NCBI RefSeq assembly: GCF_000619885.1
Contig: NZ_KK211039.1
Span: 647,589 to 711,588, forward strand
DNA from: Balneatrix alpica DSM 16621
Lineage (GTDB): Bacteria; Pseudomonadota; Gammaproteobacteria; Pseudomonadales; Balneatricaceae
DNA length: 64,000 bases
Reading direction: 5' to 3'
The notes under the pieces are model-generated. The model was not told the DNA's origin and did no database searches. It worked only from the letters and a program-made list of their open reading frames with translations. Positions 16,944-25,558 of this stretch are shown piece by piece; the stretch's first letter is position 1, and each line of letters begins with the position of its first letter. The translations under genes were made by a program, and so were the position numbers.

Positions 16944-18437
16944 TTAACTGAGCCAGCCCTGGCGGCGCAGCGCACGGGCCATGGCTTTCACCCCGCGTTG
17001 CATTTCCGCTTCAGGCACCCCAGCAAAACCTAATAACAGCGCACCTCGCGGATTGGGATTCACCGACCAGTGACTAAGGGGATAAGCATCCACCCCCTCC
17101 TGCAAAATAGCCTCAGACACCTGACGATCATCCAGCCCAGGCGGCAGCCAGGCCAGCAGCTGCAAGCCAGCCTGTGCCTGCTGCAACTCAAAGAAATCAC
17201 CACAGTGCTGTTGCAATAACGCTACCAAACGCTGCTGACGCCCAGCGTACAGCTCACGCATGCGCCGAATGTGGCTGATCAGGTGCCCCTCCGCCATAAA
17301 GTCCGCCACCACCGCCTGGGTAAAATTGGGCGGCGGTCGATCCATTACCGTGCAGAGCGCACACCAGGCCTCCACCAGCTCCTCCGGCATCACCACATAA
17401 CCCAGGCGCAAACCTGGAAACATCACCTTACTCAGGGTGCCGACATAGATCACCCGCGAGTTAGGGTCGAGGGTATAGAGCGCATTGGGTGGCCGACCAT
17501 GAAAATACAGCTCACTCTCACAATCATCTTCAATCACCCAGGCATCCGCCCTGGCAGCCCACTGCAACAATTCCAGGCGGCGCTGCATTGGCATGGTGAT
17601 GCAGAGCGGATGCTGGCGGGAGGGCGTACTAAACAGCAGCTTGGCCTGGGGCAGTACCGTCTCGGCATACCCCACATCGATACCCTGGGAATCAATCGGC
17701 ACCGGCAACACCCGCGCCCCGGTGCCGGAAAAGGCCAACCGGGCCGCCACATGACCCGGATCCTCCATCCACACCACATCCCCGGCATCCAACAGCAACC
17801 AGCCCAGGTAGTTGATCGCCTGGGTCGCCCCCGTCACCACCACAATGTTCTCTTTACGGCAGACTAAGCCACGCACATCCCGCAGGTAATCCACCAAGGC
17901 TTCACGCAGGGGCTCATACCCACGGCTATCGCCATAGCTCAACAGTTCAATACCAGGGTGGTGCAGATAACGGTTATGCAGTTTGTTCCAAACCTGTCGA
18001 GGAAACTGGTCAAATGCCGGTGAGCTAGGAACAAAGCAGTTGGGGTAGTCATACCAGGTCTTTTTGCCAATCTTGGTATAGCGCTGACTGCGGCGTGACA
18101 TCGCCAAACTCCAGCCCGATACTCGCGGTATCGGATTACGATTGGACGGTATCTGTTGCACCTGATGCTGCACTTCGGCATTGACATAGGTACCAGAGCC
18201 CGCCTGGCTGATCAGAAAGCCTTCCGCCAGTAACTGATCAAACACCGAAATCACGGTAATGCGGGAAACATCCAGCTCTTTAGCCAGAGTACGGGTCGAG
18301 GGTAGACGACAACCCGGCGGCAATACGCCATTCAGGATCAACTGACGCAACTGTAAGTACAGTTGACGATACAAAGGCGTACTCTGCTCACGGTCCAAGG
18401 CCAGTTGGGACAACATTACTCCACCCGCACGACGCAT
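16944..18437 (-). CDS. MocR-family regulator (GntR helix-turn-helix plus aminotransferase domain)
   Basis: The protein of about 497 residues joins a GntR winged helix (residues about 10-75, LYRQLYLQLRQLILNGVLPPGCRLPSTRTLAKELDVSR) to a fold type I aminotransferase domain (about 120-495). The PLP lysine is present in GTLSKVMFPGLRLGYV and VVTGATQAINYLG matches the phosphate-binding region. GabR, TauR and PdxR have this build and sense PLP with an amine ligand. The ATG at 18437 follows AAGGAG by 7 bp. It is divergent from a PotD-type importer, which it probably regulates; the ligand is unknown. Confidence 0.9.
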   Translation of the reverse strand: MRRAGGVMLSQLALDREQSTPLYRQLYLQLRQLILNGVLPPGCRLPSTRTLAKELDVSRITVISVFDQLLAEGFLISQAGSGTYVNAEVQHQVQQIPSNRNPIPRVSGWSLAMSRRSQRYTKIGKKTWYDYPNCFVPSSPAFDQFPRQVWNKLHNRYLHHPGIELLSYGDSRGYEPLREALVDYLRDVRGLVCRKENIVVVTGATQAINYLGWLLLDAGDVVWMEDPGHVAARLAFSGTGARVLPVPIDSQGIDVGYAETVLPQAKLLFSTPSRQHPLCITMPMQRRLELLQWAARADAWVIEDDCESELYFHGRPPNALYTLDPNSRVIYVGTLSKVMFPGLRLGYVVMPEELVEAWCALCTVMDRPPPNFTQAVVADFMAEGHLISHIRRMRELYAGRQQRLVALLQQHCGDFFELQQAQAGLQLLAWLPPGLDDRQVSEAILQEGVDAYPLSHWSVNPNPRGALLLGFAGVPEAEMQRGVKAMARALRRQGWLS

Positions 18438-18540
18438 CACGCAACTCCTTCTATACTGAACTTCGTTCGGCCACCTCAGCCTGGGGTTAATCTTTCCCAG
18501 GCGGCGTCTGCTCTCACTTTAGTGCGGGCAGAATTTACAA

Positions 18541-18618
18541 AGTGGTTATATAACATCTTGCTAAGTGGTGCTATACAGAGTCCAGTTTGTTTAGCACTCT
18601 GACCTAGCACTGACCTAG
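18541..18618. promoter_or_regulatory. Direct repeats between mocR-like and importer genes
   Basis: Two direct repeats are visible in the divergent promoter region. AGTGGT, each followed by a TATA-like stretch, occurs at 18541 and 18564 (23 bp apart). CTGACCTAG occurs at 18599 and 18610 (11 bp apart, one helical turn). MocR regulators usually bind direct repeats over promoters, so these are candidate operators. Confidence 0.4.
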
Positions 18619-18711
18619 ATCAATCTTTGATCACCGCCATAAAAATGTCATAAGTAATTGATATATAAGCATTCCCGTTAATAAAAAACGATCCAGAGGG
18701 AGTTTGCAGTC

Positions 18712-19893
18712 ATGTCAAAGAAGCAGGATTTTTCCAATCAGGAAAATTCGGTAATTAATCAAAGCCGTCGTAGCTTTCTGAAAACCGCTGCCGCCACCAG
18801 TACCGCAGCAGCCATCTTCGGTGGGGTCGCCCCTGCCTTTATCAGCTCGCGTGTGCTGGCTTCCTCAGGTGAGGTCAACGTATTCAGCTGGTCCGACTAC
18901 ATTTGGCCGGACATGATGGAAAGCTTTGAAAAAGCCACCGGCATCAAGATCAATCTCAGCACTTACGGAACCAACGCCGAAGCCTTCAACAAGCTCAAAG
19001 CCTCTAACGGCACCGGCTTCGATGTTATCTTCCCCACCGTGACCAACGGCAACAACTACTACCCCTTCAACCTGCTGCAAGCCTTGGATGAGAGCAAGTT
19101 GAATGTGGATGCGGTGATCCCATCCGTCTATGAGTCTTCCATCAGCCTGGGCGCAACCCGTCGTGGTGAGCGCTTCCTGCTGCCCTTTAACTGGGGTACC
19201 GAAGCCGTTACCTTCGATAGCAGCAAACGTAACTACGAGTTTGGCCAGCTGTCCTATGCGGATCTGTGGAGCGAAGAAAACGCCGGCATGGTTACCATGC
19301 GTCCTAAGTCAGCACTGATTTCCCTGTTGCTGTTGATGGAAAGCCGTGGCGAGATCAGCACCAACCGCCTGGCCGACATTTACGCCAGCGAAGAACAGTT
19401 CAATGCGGCAATGGATAAAGCCGTAGAATTCGCCATCGCCAACAAATCCAAGGTGCGTCTGTTCTGGAGCAACTCCTCCGAAACCACCGCTGCCTTTAAG
19501 CAAAATGGCTGCGTGATCGGCCAGACCTGGGACGGCCCTGGCCTGACCCTGCAACGCGAGTCCAACAACCAGTTCCGCTACATGATGCCCAAAGAAGGCG
19601 GTCTGGCCTGGATGGACACCATGGGTATTCCCTCAGGTGCAGCCAACGTGGAACAGGCCTATGCCTTCATCAACCACATGCTCAAGCCTGAAGTGGCAGC
19701 CATGCACATGAACCAGTCCGGCTATAACGCCTCGGTCATCGGTGCAGAGGAATACATCAAGCCAGATGTTAAAGCCGCCCTCCAGGCCGCCTACCCCGCC
19801 GAAGCCGTCGCTGGCCTGTGGTGGTGGATGACCGAGCCGACCTGGCTGAACACCGCTTGGCAGAAGCACGTAGACCGCTTTGTCGCGGCCTAA
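18712..19893 (+). CDS. PotD-type periplasmic binding protein of an ABC importer, Tat signal
   Basis: The 393-residue protein begins with a twin-arginine signal (QSRRSFLKTAAATSTAAAIFGG) and continues as a polyamine/iron-type solute-binding protein: EVNVFSWSDYIWPDMMESFEKATGIKI, NGTGFDVIFPT, TWDGPGLTLQRES, GLAWMDTMGIPSGAAN. It should capture a small cationic or amine substrate in the periplasm and pass it to the permeases encoded downstream. Export by Tat rather than Sec is a visible feature. GAGGGAG precedes the ATG. A hairpin and a 15-bp repeat separate it from the ATPase gene, which may raise its relative expression. Confidence 0.9.
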   Translation: MSKKQDFSNQENSVINQSRRSFLKTAAATSTAAAIFGGVAPAFISSRVLASSGEVNVFSWSDYIWPDMMESFEKATGIKINLSTYGTNAEAFNKLKASNGTGFDVIFPTVTNGNNYYPFNLLQALDESKLNVDAVIPSVYESSISLGATRRGERFLLPFNWGTEAVTFDSSKRNYEFGQLSYADLWSEENAGMVTMRPKSALISLLLLMESRGEISTNRLADIYASEEQFNAAMDKAVEFAIANKSKVRLFWSNSSETTAAFKQNGCVIGQTWDGPGLTLQRESNNQFRYMMPKEGGLAWMDTMGIPSGAANVEQAYAFINHMLKPEVAAMHMNQSGYNASVIGAEEYIKPDVKAALQAAYPAEAVAGLWWWMTEPTWLNTAWQKHVDRFVAA

Positions 19894-19914
19894 GTCACCC
19901 TCTCGTAGCGCAAG

Positions 19915-19939
19915 GAACGGGCCAGCAAGGCCCGTTTCC
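19915..19939 (+). terminator. Attenuator-like hairpin after the binding-protein gene
   Basis: AACGGGCC and GGCCCGTT pair around AGCAA and are followed by TCCTTATAT. Its place between binding-protein and ATPase genes suits partial termination. Confidence 0.6.
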
Positions 19940-19948
19940 TTATATAGC

Positions 19949-19996
19949 CATAACAACGATAACCATAATAACGATAACCATAATAACGATAACAAT
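19949..19996. repeat. 15-bp tandem repeat
   Basis: The unit AACGATAACCATAAT is present in two full copies, with an imperfect partial copy before and after. It lies in the non-coding gap between the binding-protein and ATPase genes. Confidence 0.8.
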
Positions 19997-20092
19997 ACCT
20001 AGCCACATCCAGGGTCATTACAACACCTCAGCCCGTGCCAGCCCTAAGCAATGCCAGCACGCCACTGAGATAGCAATAAAAGAGGAAAGCGA

Positions 20093-21181
20093 ATGGACGG
20101 TAAAGCCGTAGAGCTGCGCGAAGTCAGTATGCAGTTTGGTCAGTTTATGGCCGTTAAAAACGCTAATCTGCACATTCGCGCAGGCGAATTTTTCAGTATT
20201 CTCGGCCCATCCGGTTGCGGTAAGACCACAATCTTGCGGATGGTGTCCGGCTTTATGGACCCAACCGCAGGTGCCGTCTATATCGGTGATGAAGATATGA
20301 CCGGCATCGGTGCTAACAAACGCCCTACTGCGCTGATCTTCCAAAACCTTGCGCTGTTTCCCTTAATGAAAGTCTGGGAAAATATCGCCTTTGGCCTGGA
20401 AGTACGGGGAGTCAGCAAAGCCGCACGACGCAAGCGTGCCGATGAACTACTCGACCTGATTGCCTTGAATGGTCAAGGAGACAAACTGGTCAGCGAGCTT
20501 TCTGGTGGTCAACGCCAACGGGTCGCCATTGCCCGCGCCCTGGCGGTCAACCCTTCCGTGCTGCTCCTGGATGAGCCTCTCTCCGCACTGGATTTAAAAC
20601 TGCGTCAGCATATGCGCGCCGAACTACGGGAAATCCAACAGCGTACCGGCGTCACCTTTATCTACATTACCCATGACCAGGGCGAAGCCTTAACCATGTC
20701 AGATCGGGTGGCGGTAATGAACCACGGTGTCGTCAATCAGGTCGATACCCCGCAAGCGATTTACAACAATCCCGCCACCGCCTTTGCCGCTACCTTTGTG
20801 GGGGAAAACAACGCCATCTTTGGCAAAGTCAGCAGCAATGAGCAAGGTCGCGTTACCCTGCAGACTCCCCAAGGAATGATTCAGGGCCGCTGCCAGCATG
20901 ACCTACCAGTAGGCAGCGATGCTATTGCCTTTATTCGCCCTGAGCAGTTCCAGTTTGGCCCGGCAGGCAGCTTCAGCAATCACCTCAGTGGTACCCTGAA
21001 GCGTATCGATCTGGAAGGCGCCTATCTGAACTTATTCGTGCAACGTCAGGATGGCCGTGACTGGGTCATCTCCGCTCCCAACAACGGCAGTGTGCAACTG
21101 AGCCAGGGACAACAGGTCGACTTTGGCAGCCATGCCGAGCATACCCTGATCCTGCCCAGTGGGGAGTTGGCCCATGAATAA
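20093..21181 (+). CDS. PotA-type ABC importer ATPase
   Basis: The 362-residue ATPase has Walker A GPSGCGKTT (about residue 39), the Q-loop LIFQNLALFP, signature LSGGQRQR, Walker B VLLLDEP and switch histidine in YITHDQGEA, all canonical. The C-terminal TOBE domain (about 280-360) follows the CUT1/polyamine pattern. It energises import through the two permeases whose genes follow. The next start lies inside its end (8-bp overlap), so translation is coupled. A GAGGAAAGCGA ribosome binding site precedes it. Confidence 0.93.
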   Translation: MDGKAVELREVSMQFGQFMAVKNANLHIRAGEFFSILGPSGCGKTTILRMVSGFMDPTAGAVYIGDEDMTGIGANKRPTALIFQNLALFPLMKVWENIAFGLEVRGVSKAARRKRADELLDLIALNGQGDKLVSELSGGQRQRVAIARALAVNPSVLLLDEPLSALDLKLRQHMRAELREIQQRTGVTFIYITHDQGEALTMSDRVAVMNHGVVNQVDTPQAIYNNPATAFAATFVGENNAIFGKVSSNEQGRVTLQTPQGMIQGRCQHDLPVGSDAIAFIRPEQFQFGPAGSFSNHLSGTLKRIDLEGAYLNLFVQRQDGRDWVISAPNNGSVQLSQGQQVDFGSHAEHTLILPSGELAHE

Positions 21182-22253
21182 CTACATCCGCCGTTATGGC
21201 TGGTTTATGAGCCTCTATGTGGTCTGTGCCTGCACCATCTGGATGCTGGGCTTGATCATCCTGCCGCAGTTACAGATGGTAGAGCACTCCTTCTGGCATC
21301 TGGATCGTAGCCAGAGCGAAGTCATCGACCGCCAGATAGAGGATCGCTATGTCGATGTACAACAGCTGGACAGCCGCCTACGCCGCCTCAAGCGTGAATT
21401 GGATGCCACCCAGGGGGATACCGGCAAAACCGAGTTATTGCAGGGGGATATTGATACGGCTGTCGAGCAACGTGATCAGCTCTACGCCCAGATCACCGAG
21501 CTAGAACAAAAACTGCAACAACCGGAAAAGGTCTATGGTTTACATAACTACCAGACCCTGGCCGATAACGAACTGCACCGCTCGATCTTTATCAAAACCC
21601 TATGGTCCAGCGCCCTGGTGACCCTGGTCGCCCTGCTAGTGTGCTACCCCACGGCATTTTATCTGGCCCAGCTGGCCCCTAAAGAGCGCGCCGCCATGCT
21701 GATGGTAGCCTTGCTGATTCCTTACTGGGTCAATGAACTATTGCGCACCCTGGCCTGGTTGATGATTCTCTCCTACCAAGGCTTTGCGAACTCGGTACTG
21801 AGTTGGCTAGGACTTATCAGCGAACCCATTCTGTTTATGCAGGGTAATACCGGCGTCATGTTGGGGATGACCTATGCCTACATCCTGTTCATGGTATTCC
21901 CCATGTACAACACCATTGAGACCCTGGACAAAAACCAGCTGGAAGCCGCCCGCGACTTAGGCGCCTCCTGGTGGCGCATCCACTGGCGTATTGTGATCCC
22001 CCATGCCAAGCCCGGTATCGCCGTGGGCTGCATTATGACCTTTATGCTGACCGCCGGCTCCTATGCCGTACCCCAGCTGCTGGGCGGCACTAACTCCCTG
22101 TGGTTTACCCAAATCATCTATGACTGGTTCTTTAACGGCGGTAATTGGAACCAGGGTGCCGCCTACGCCATGGTATTGCTGGTACTCTGCGTCTGCTTTA
22201 TTCAGCTGATGATGCGGGTGTTTAAAGTCAGCCTGGAGGATATTGCCAAATGA
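21174..22253 (+). CDS. PotB-type ABC permease with a coiled-coil loop
   Basis: The 359-residue permease has a first membrane segment at residues about 12-32, then about 75 strongly charged residues (about 45-118) with heptad-like LxxxLxxR pattern (QQLDSRLRRLKRELD, QLYAQITELEQKL), then five further membrane segments and the EAA loop EAARDLGASWWRIHWRIVIPHAKPG. PotB relatives lack such a long first periplasmic loop, so this insertion is notable. The ATG at 21174 overlaps the ATPase stop. It pairs with the next permease, with which it overlaps by 4 bp. Confidence 0.9.
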   Translation: MNNYIRRYGWFMSLYVVCACTIWMLGLIILPQLQMVEHSFWHLDRSQSEVIDRQIEDRYVDVQQLDSRLRRLKRELDATQGDTGKTELLQGDIDTAVEQRDQLYAQITELEQKLQQPEKVYGLHNYQTLADNELHRSIFIKTLWSSALVTLVALLVCYPTAFYLAQLAPKERAAMLMVALLIPYWVNELLRTLAWLMILSYQGFANSVLSWLGLISEPILFMQGNTGVMLGMTYAYILFMVFPMYNTIETLDKNQLEAARDLGASWWRIHWRIVIPHAKPGIAVGCIMTFMLTAGSYAVPQLLGGTNSLWFTQIIYDWFFNGGNWNQGAAYAMVLLVLCVCFIQLMMRVFKVSLEDIAK

Positions 22254-23113
22254 GTAGCCAGACCCTGACCTCAACCAATGCCACCAGCCATGGCCGCCGA
22301 CGCATTCGCCCCGGCACCTTTCAGGCCGACCGCTTTATGCATTGGAGCATGAACGCCTATCTTGGTTTCTTCCTGCTCTATCTGTTTGTCCCCCTGATGA
22401 TCATGGTGGTAGCGGCCTTTAACGAAAACCGCATTCCCAGCGTGACCGAATGGCAGGGTACCACCCTGCACTGGTTCGAGGTGTTATTTCAAAATGAGCG
22501 GATGTGGCAGGCGGTACTAAACAGTCTGGTTATCGGTGCCGGGGTGGTGGTGATGTCCCTCACCTTTGGCCTGGCAGGTGCATTGTTACTGTCGCGCCTG
22601 CACTCCCGTGCCAACACCCTGTTTTACGCCATCCTGGTCTCCCCCCTGCTGACCCCGGGGATTATTCTGGGTATCTCCACCCTGATCTTCTGGAACAACT
22701 TTGGCGTCCCCGGCGGCCTCTTCCTCACGGTTGTGGCCCAGAGCACCTTTATCTCTGCCTATTGCATGCTGCTGTTTTTAGCCCGCTTGCAACGCTTTGA
22801 TCCAGCACTTGAGGAAGCCGCGCTGGATCTCGGTGCCAGCCACCGTCAGGTGTTCTACAAAATCACCCTGCCCTTCCTCAAGCCTGCCATTCTCAGTGGC
22901 GGAGTGATTGCCTTCCTGCAATCCTTTGAGAACTACAACACCACCCTGTTTGCGATAGGTTCGGACTACACCCTGACCACCAACATCGCCAGCCGGGTAA
23001 AAATGGGCCTCACTCCGGAGATTAATGCCCTGGGGGTCATCTTTATTGCCGTGACCCTGGTGTTATCCATTGTGTATGAAATTCGGCGGCGACGATCCAA
23101 GCCAGTGGAATAA
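22250..23113 (+). CDS. PotC-type ABC permease
   Basis: The 287-residue permease has about six membrane segments and the EAA motif EEAALDLGASHRQVFYKITLPFLKPA (about residues 187-212). It should form the translocation pore with the PotB-type protein. The start overlaps the preceding stop as ATGA. A cytoplasmic N-terminus rich in Ser/Thr and Arg precedes the first segment. A strong terminator follows, closing a binding protein-ATPase-permease-permease operon. Confidence 0.92.
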   Translation: MSSQTLTSTNATSHGRRRIRPGTFQADRFMHWSMNAYLGFFLLYLFVPLMIMVVAAFNENRIPSVTEWQGTTLHWFEVLFQNERMWQAVLNSLVIGAGVVVMSLTFGLAGALLLSRLHSRANTLFYAILVSPLLTPGIILGISTLIFWNNFGVPGGLFLTVVAQSTFISAYCMLLFLARLQRFDPALEEAALDLGASHRQVFYKITLPFLKPAILSGGVIAFLQSFENYNTTLFAIGSDYTLTTNIASRVKMGLTPEINALGVIFIAVTLVLSIVYEIRRRRSKPVE

Positions 23114-23120
23114 CCTCACA

Positions 23121-23150
23121 GCAAAGCCTCTGCAGAGGCTTTGCTTTTTT
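23121..23150 (+). terminator. Terminator of the PotDABC-type operon
   Basis: GCAAAGCCTCTGC and GCAGAGGCTTTGC form a long perfect inverted repeat followed by a run of T. Confidence 0.9.
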
Positions 23151-23352
23151 AGCCTTCACCTGCAACGAAAACATTGCAGCAAGCAAGGTGAGCGGATGGC
23201 TAAGGTGAGGAAAAATTTCACGCCAATACATCAGTCATCACTTCCGTAATGACATTGCGATGCATCCGCCCCAGGCAGCATGGAACCATGACAGCAGAGT
23301 GGTGAATTCGCTATGCTTGCCCCTCCCTGCTGTTTTTCTGCATGAGATCGCT

Positions 23353-24090
23353 ATGCACCCTACCGAATGGCACAGCCCCGCACTACCCGGCCCGGAATTG
23401 ATTCAGCAGCTTAATCAGCAAGATCCGGAGCATATCCGCCTGCTGGCGGTGTACCCCGATACCCCCGATCTTTTGCTCCAAGGTGAAGCTTCCCTTGACC
23501 TCAGCCAAGAGGCCTATCAACAAGCACTGACACAACTACAGCATAATGAAAGTGTCTGTTTATTAACCCTGGAGTCACTCCACTCCCCCTTGGCCGCCTA
23601 TACCAGCGATTATGCCAGTGTGATGGCTCTGCGCGCACAGGGTCAGCGCCCTAGGTTGGTTGCCGCCACCTGTGTTGCTGTCGATGCCTCTTGCACCCAG
23701 CTCTATCTGCAACGCCGCAGCCAGCGCAATCACCTCTATCCCGGCTATCTGTCCCTATTTGGTGGTGGCATCTCCCCGCTGCAGGATCGCGCCCAACCGG
23801 CACAGGCCATGCTGCGTGAGCTGCAGGAAGAAAGCGGCCTCTATGGCCACCTTGGCCCCAGCACCCCCTGGTTGCTGACCCAAGAGGTGAACTACGGCGC
23901 AGTACAGCTCAATGCTTTACAGGTGCGTTGTCTGAATCAACCACCGCATAGTGGCTTCGATGACGAAGGCAGCCTGGTGACCCTGCCCCTTAGCCAACTG
24001 GCCCAAGCATTACAGCAGGACAACTACCAGTGGACTCCCCTGGCACGTCTGGTGCTGCAATACTTCCTGGCCTGGCGAGTAGAGTCTTGA
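23353..24090 (+). CDS. Nudix-domain hydrolase-like protein
   Basis: The 245-residue protein has an N-terminal region of about 90 residues of unknown function and a Nudix fold (about 100-235). The Nudix box is visible as GGGISPLQ then RELQEESGL, matching REUxEExGU, but the first conserved glutamate (eight residues before the arginine) is alanine. The catalytic EE pair is kept, so hydrolysis of a nucleoside diphosphate-linked substrate remains possible. The ATG at 23353 is preferred because upstream sequence is not conserved in character; no strong ribosome binding site is seen. Confidence 0.75.
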   Translation: MHPTEWHSPALPGPELIQQLNQQDPEHIRLLAVYPDTPDLLLQGEASLDLSQEAYQQALTQLQHNESVCLLTLESLHSPLAAYTSDYASVMALRAQGQRPRLVAATCVAVDASCTQLYLQRRSQRNHLYPGYLSLFGGGISPLQDRAQPAQAMLRELQEESGLYGHLGPSTPWLLTQEVNYGAVQLNALQVRCLNQPPHSGFDDEGSLVTLPLSQLAQALQQDNYQWTPLARLVLQYFLAWRVES

Positions 24091-24145
24091 TTGCCCCCGC
24101 CCGCTTCGCCGCCTAAAATAGCGGCCTGTTTGCGGAGGATGTACT

Positions 24146-24358
24146 GTGCGTTTGGCTGAAATTGAAAGCATTATGTTAACGGTCGGCATTACCGTTTTTG
24201 CTGGTTTTGTCTTTTTTATCATCTATGACCTGGCCAAGAAATCGAAGGCCGGCAAGTTTGGCACCCTGATTCTCTTCCTCTCCTTAGGGCTGGGGCTATT
24301 TGCCTTTCTAGTTAAGGAAGTGGTGGTGCATTTTGTCGAAAAAGGCGGCAGTGTTTAA
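24146..24358 (+). CDS. Small inner-membrane protein, DUF2788
   Basis: The 70-residue protein has two membrane segments (residues about 9-27 and 40-60) separated by the basic loop DLAKKSKAGKFGT, which is typical of DUF2788. The start is GTG at 24146, set by GGAGG 8 bp upstream. Function is unknown. It lies 55 bp after the Nudix gene on the same strand and may be co-transcribed. Confidence 0.8.
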   Translation: MRLAEIESIMLTVGITVFAGFVFFIIYDLAKKSKAGKFGTLILFLSLGLGLFAFLVKEVVVHFVEKGGSV

Positions 24359-24376
24359 CTGCCGCAGGGATAATGC

Positions 24377-25555
24377 CTAACGACTGAGTGTGCGAATCCC
24401 CTGCTCCAGACCATCCAAGGTCAGGGGATACATCTGCTGTTCAAGCAGGCTACTTATCATCTGAATGGACTGGGTGTAGCCCCAATGACTCTGCTGCATG
24501 GGGTTAAGCCAGATGCGCTTGGGATAATGGCTTAATAACCGTTGCAGCCACACCTGTCCGGCCTCTTCGTTCCAGTGTTCAACACTGCCACCCGGGTGGG
24601 AGATCTCCCAGGGTGCCATGGCCGCGTCACCGATAAAAATCAGTTTGTACTCTGGCCCATAGGTGCGCCACACCTCCTCCAATGGAGTCCGCTCGCTGTT
24701 ACGTCTGAGGTTATTGCGCCATACACTTTCATATACACAGTTATGAAAGTAGAAATACTCCAGATGCTTGAATTCACTACGACAGGCGGAAAATAACTCC
24801 TCACAGAGGCGGATATAGGGGTCCATCGAGCCGCCCACATCCAAAAACAGCAAGACCTTCACCGCATTGTGCCGCTCAGGCCGCATCTGAATGTCCAACC
24901 AACCACCTTGCTTGGCGGTGTGACTGATGGTGGCATCCAGATCCAGTTCATCCGCCGCCCCCTGGCGGGCAAAGGTACGCAGCTTACGCAGCGCCACCTG
25001 AATTTGGCGAATGCCCAGGGTGATGGAGGAATCCAAATCCCGAAATTCGCGCTTATCCCACACCTTTACCGCACTGTTACGCCGGTTGCCCTGTTGGCCA
25101 ATGCGAATTCCCTGAGGATGATCGCCATAGGCGCCAAAGGGGGAGGTACCACCGGTACCAATCCACTTATTACCACCGGCATGACGCTTTTCCTGTTCGG
25201 CCAAACGCTTTTGCAACAGTTCCAGCAGCTCCTCCAGGCTAGACTGAGTAGGCAGTTGCGCGCGTTCTTCAGCACTCAGGAGACGCTCCCAGTTCTTCTG
25301 CAACCACTCCGCAGGAATCAACCCGGTTAGCTCACTGGGCAACGCCTCTATCCCTTTAAAGTAGTGTGCAAAAGCACGGTCAAAGCGATCATAGTGCCGT
25401 TCATCCTTCACCAAGCAGGCTCGAGCCAGGTAATAGAACGCCTGAATATCGAGTGCAGCCAGATTCGCCTCCAGTGCTCCTACCAGATCCAGCCATTCAC
25501 GCGGGCTGCAAGGCACCCCCGCTCGGCGCACTTCGCTAAAAAAGTCGATCAACAT
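24377..25555 (-). CDS. CoxE-like VWA-domain protein
   Basis: The 392-residue protein has an N-terminal helical region and a C-terminal von Willebrand factor A domain (about residues 225-385). The metal-site motif is VLLFLDVGGSMDPYI (DxGxS) with a later threonine/aspartate (FIGDAAMAPWEI). A low-complexity glycine-rich section (GNKWIGTGGTSPFGAYGDHPQG) sits mid-protein. CoxE-like proteins work with MoxR ATPases in cofactor insertion or remodelling of partner complexes. The moxR gene ends 3 bp upstream, so they are one operon. The target complex is unknown. Confidence 0.88.
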   Translation of the reverse strand: MLIDFFSEVRRAGVPCSPREWLDLVGALEANLAALDIQAFYYLARACLVKDERHYDRFDRAFAHYFKGIEALPSELTGLIPAEWLQKNWERLLSAEERAQLPTQSSLEELLELLQKRLAEQEKRHAGGNKWIGTGGTSPFGAYGDHPQGIRIGQQGNRRNSAVKVWDKREFRDLDSSITLGIRQIQVALRKLRTFARQGAADELDLDATISHTAKQGGWLDIQMRPERHNAVKVLLFLDVGGSMDPYIRLCEELFSACRSEFKHLEYFYFHNCVYESVWRNNLRRNSERTPLEEVWRTYGPEYKLIFIGDAAMAPWEISHPGGSVEHWNEEAGQVWLQRLLSHYPKRIWLNPMQQSHWGYTQSIQMISSLLEQQMYPLTLDGLEQGIRTLSR

Positions 25556-25558
25556 AAC

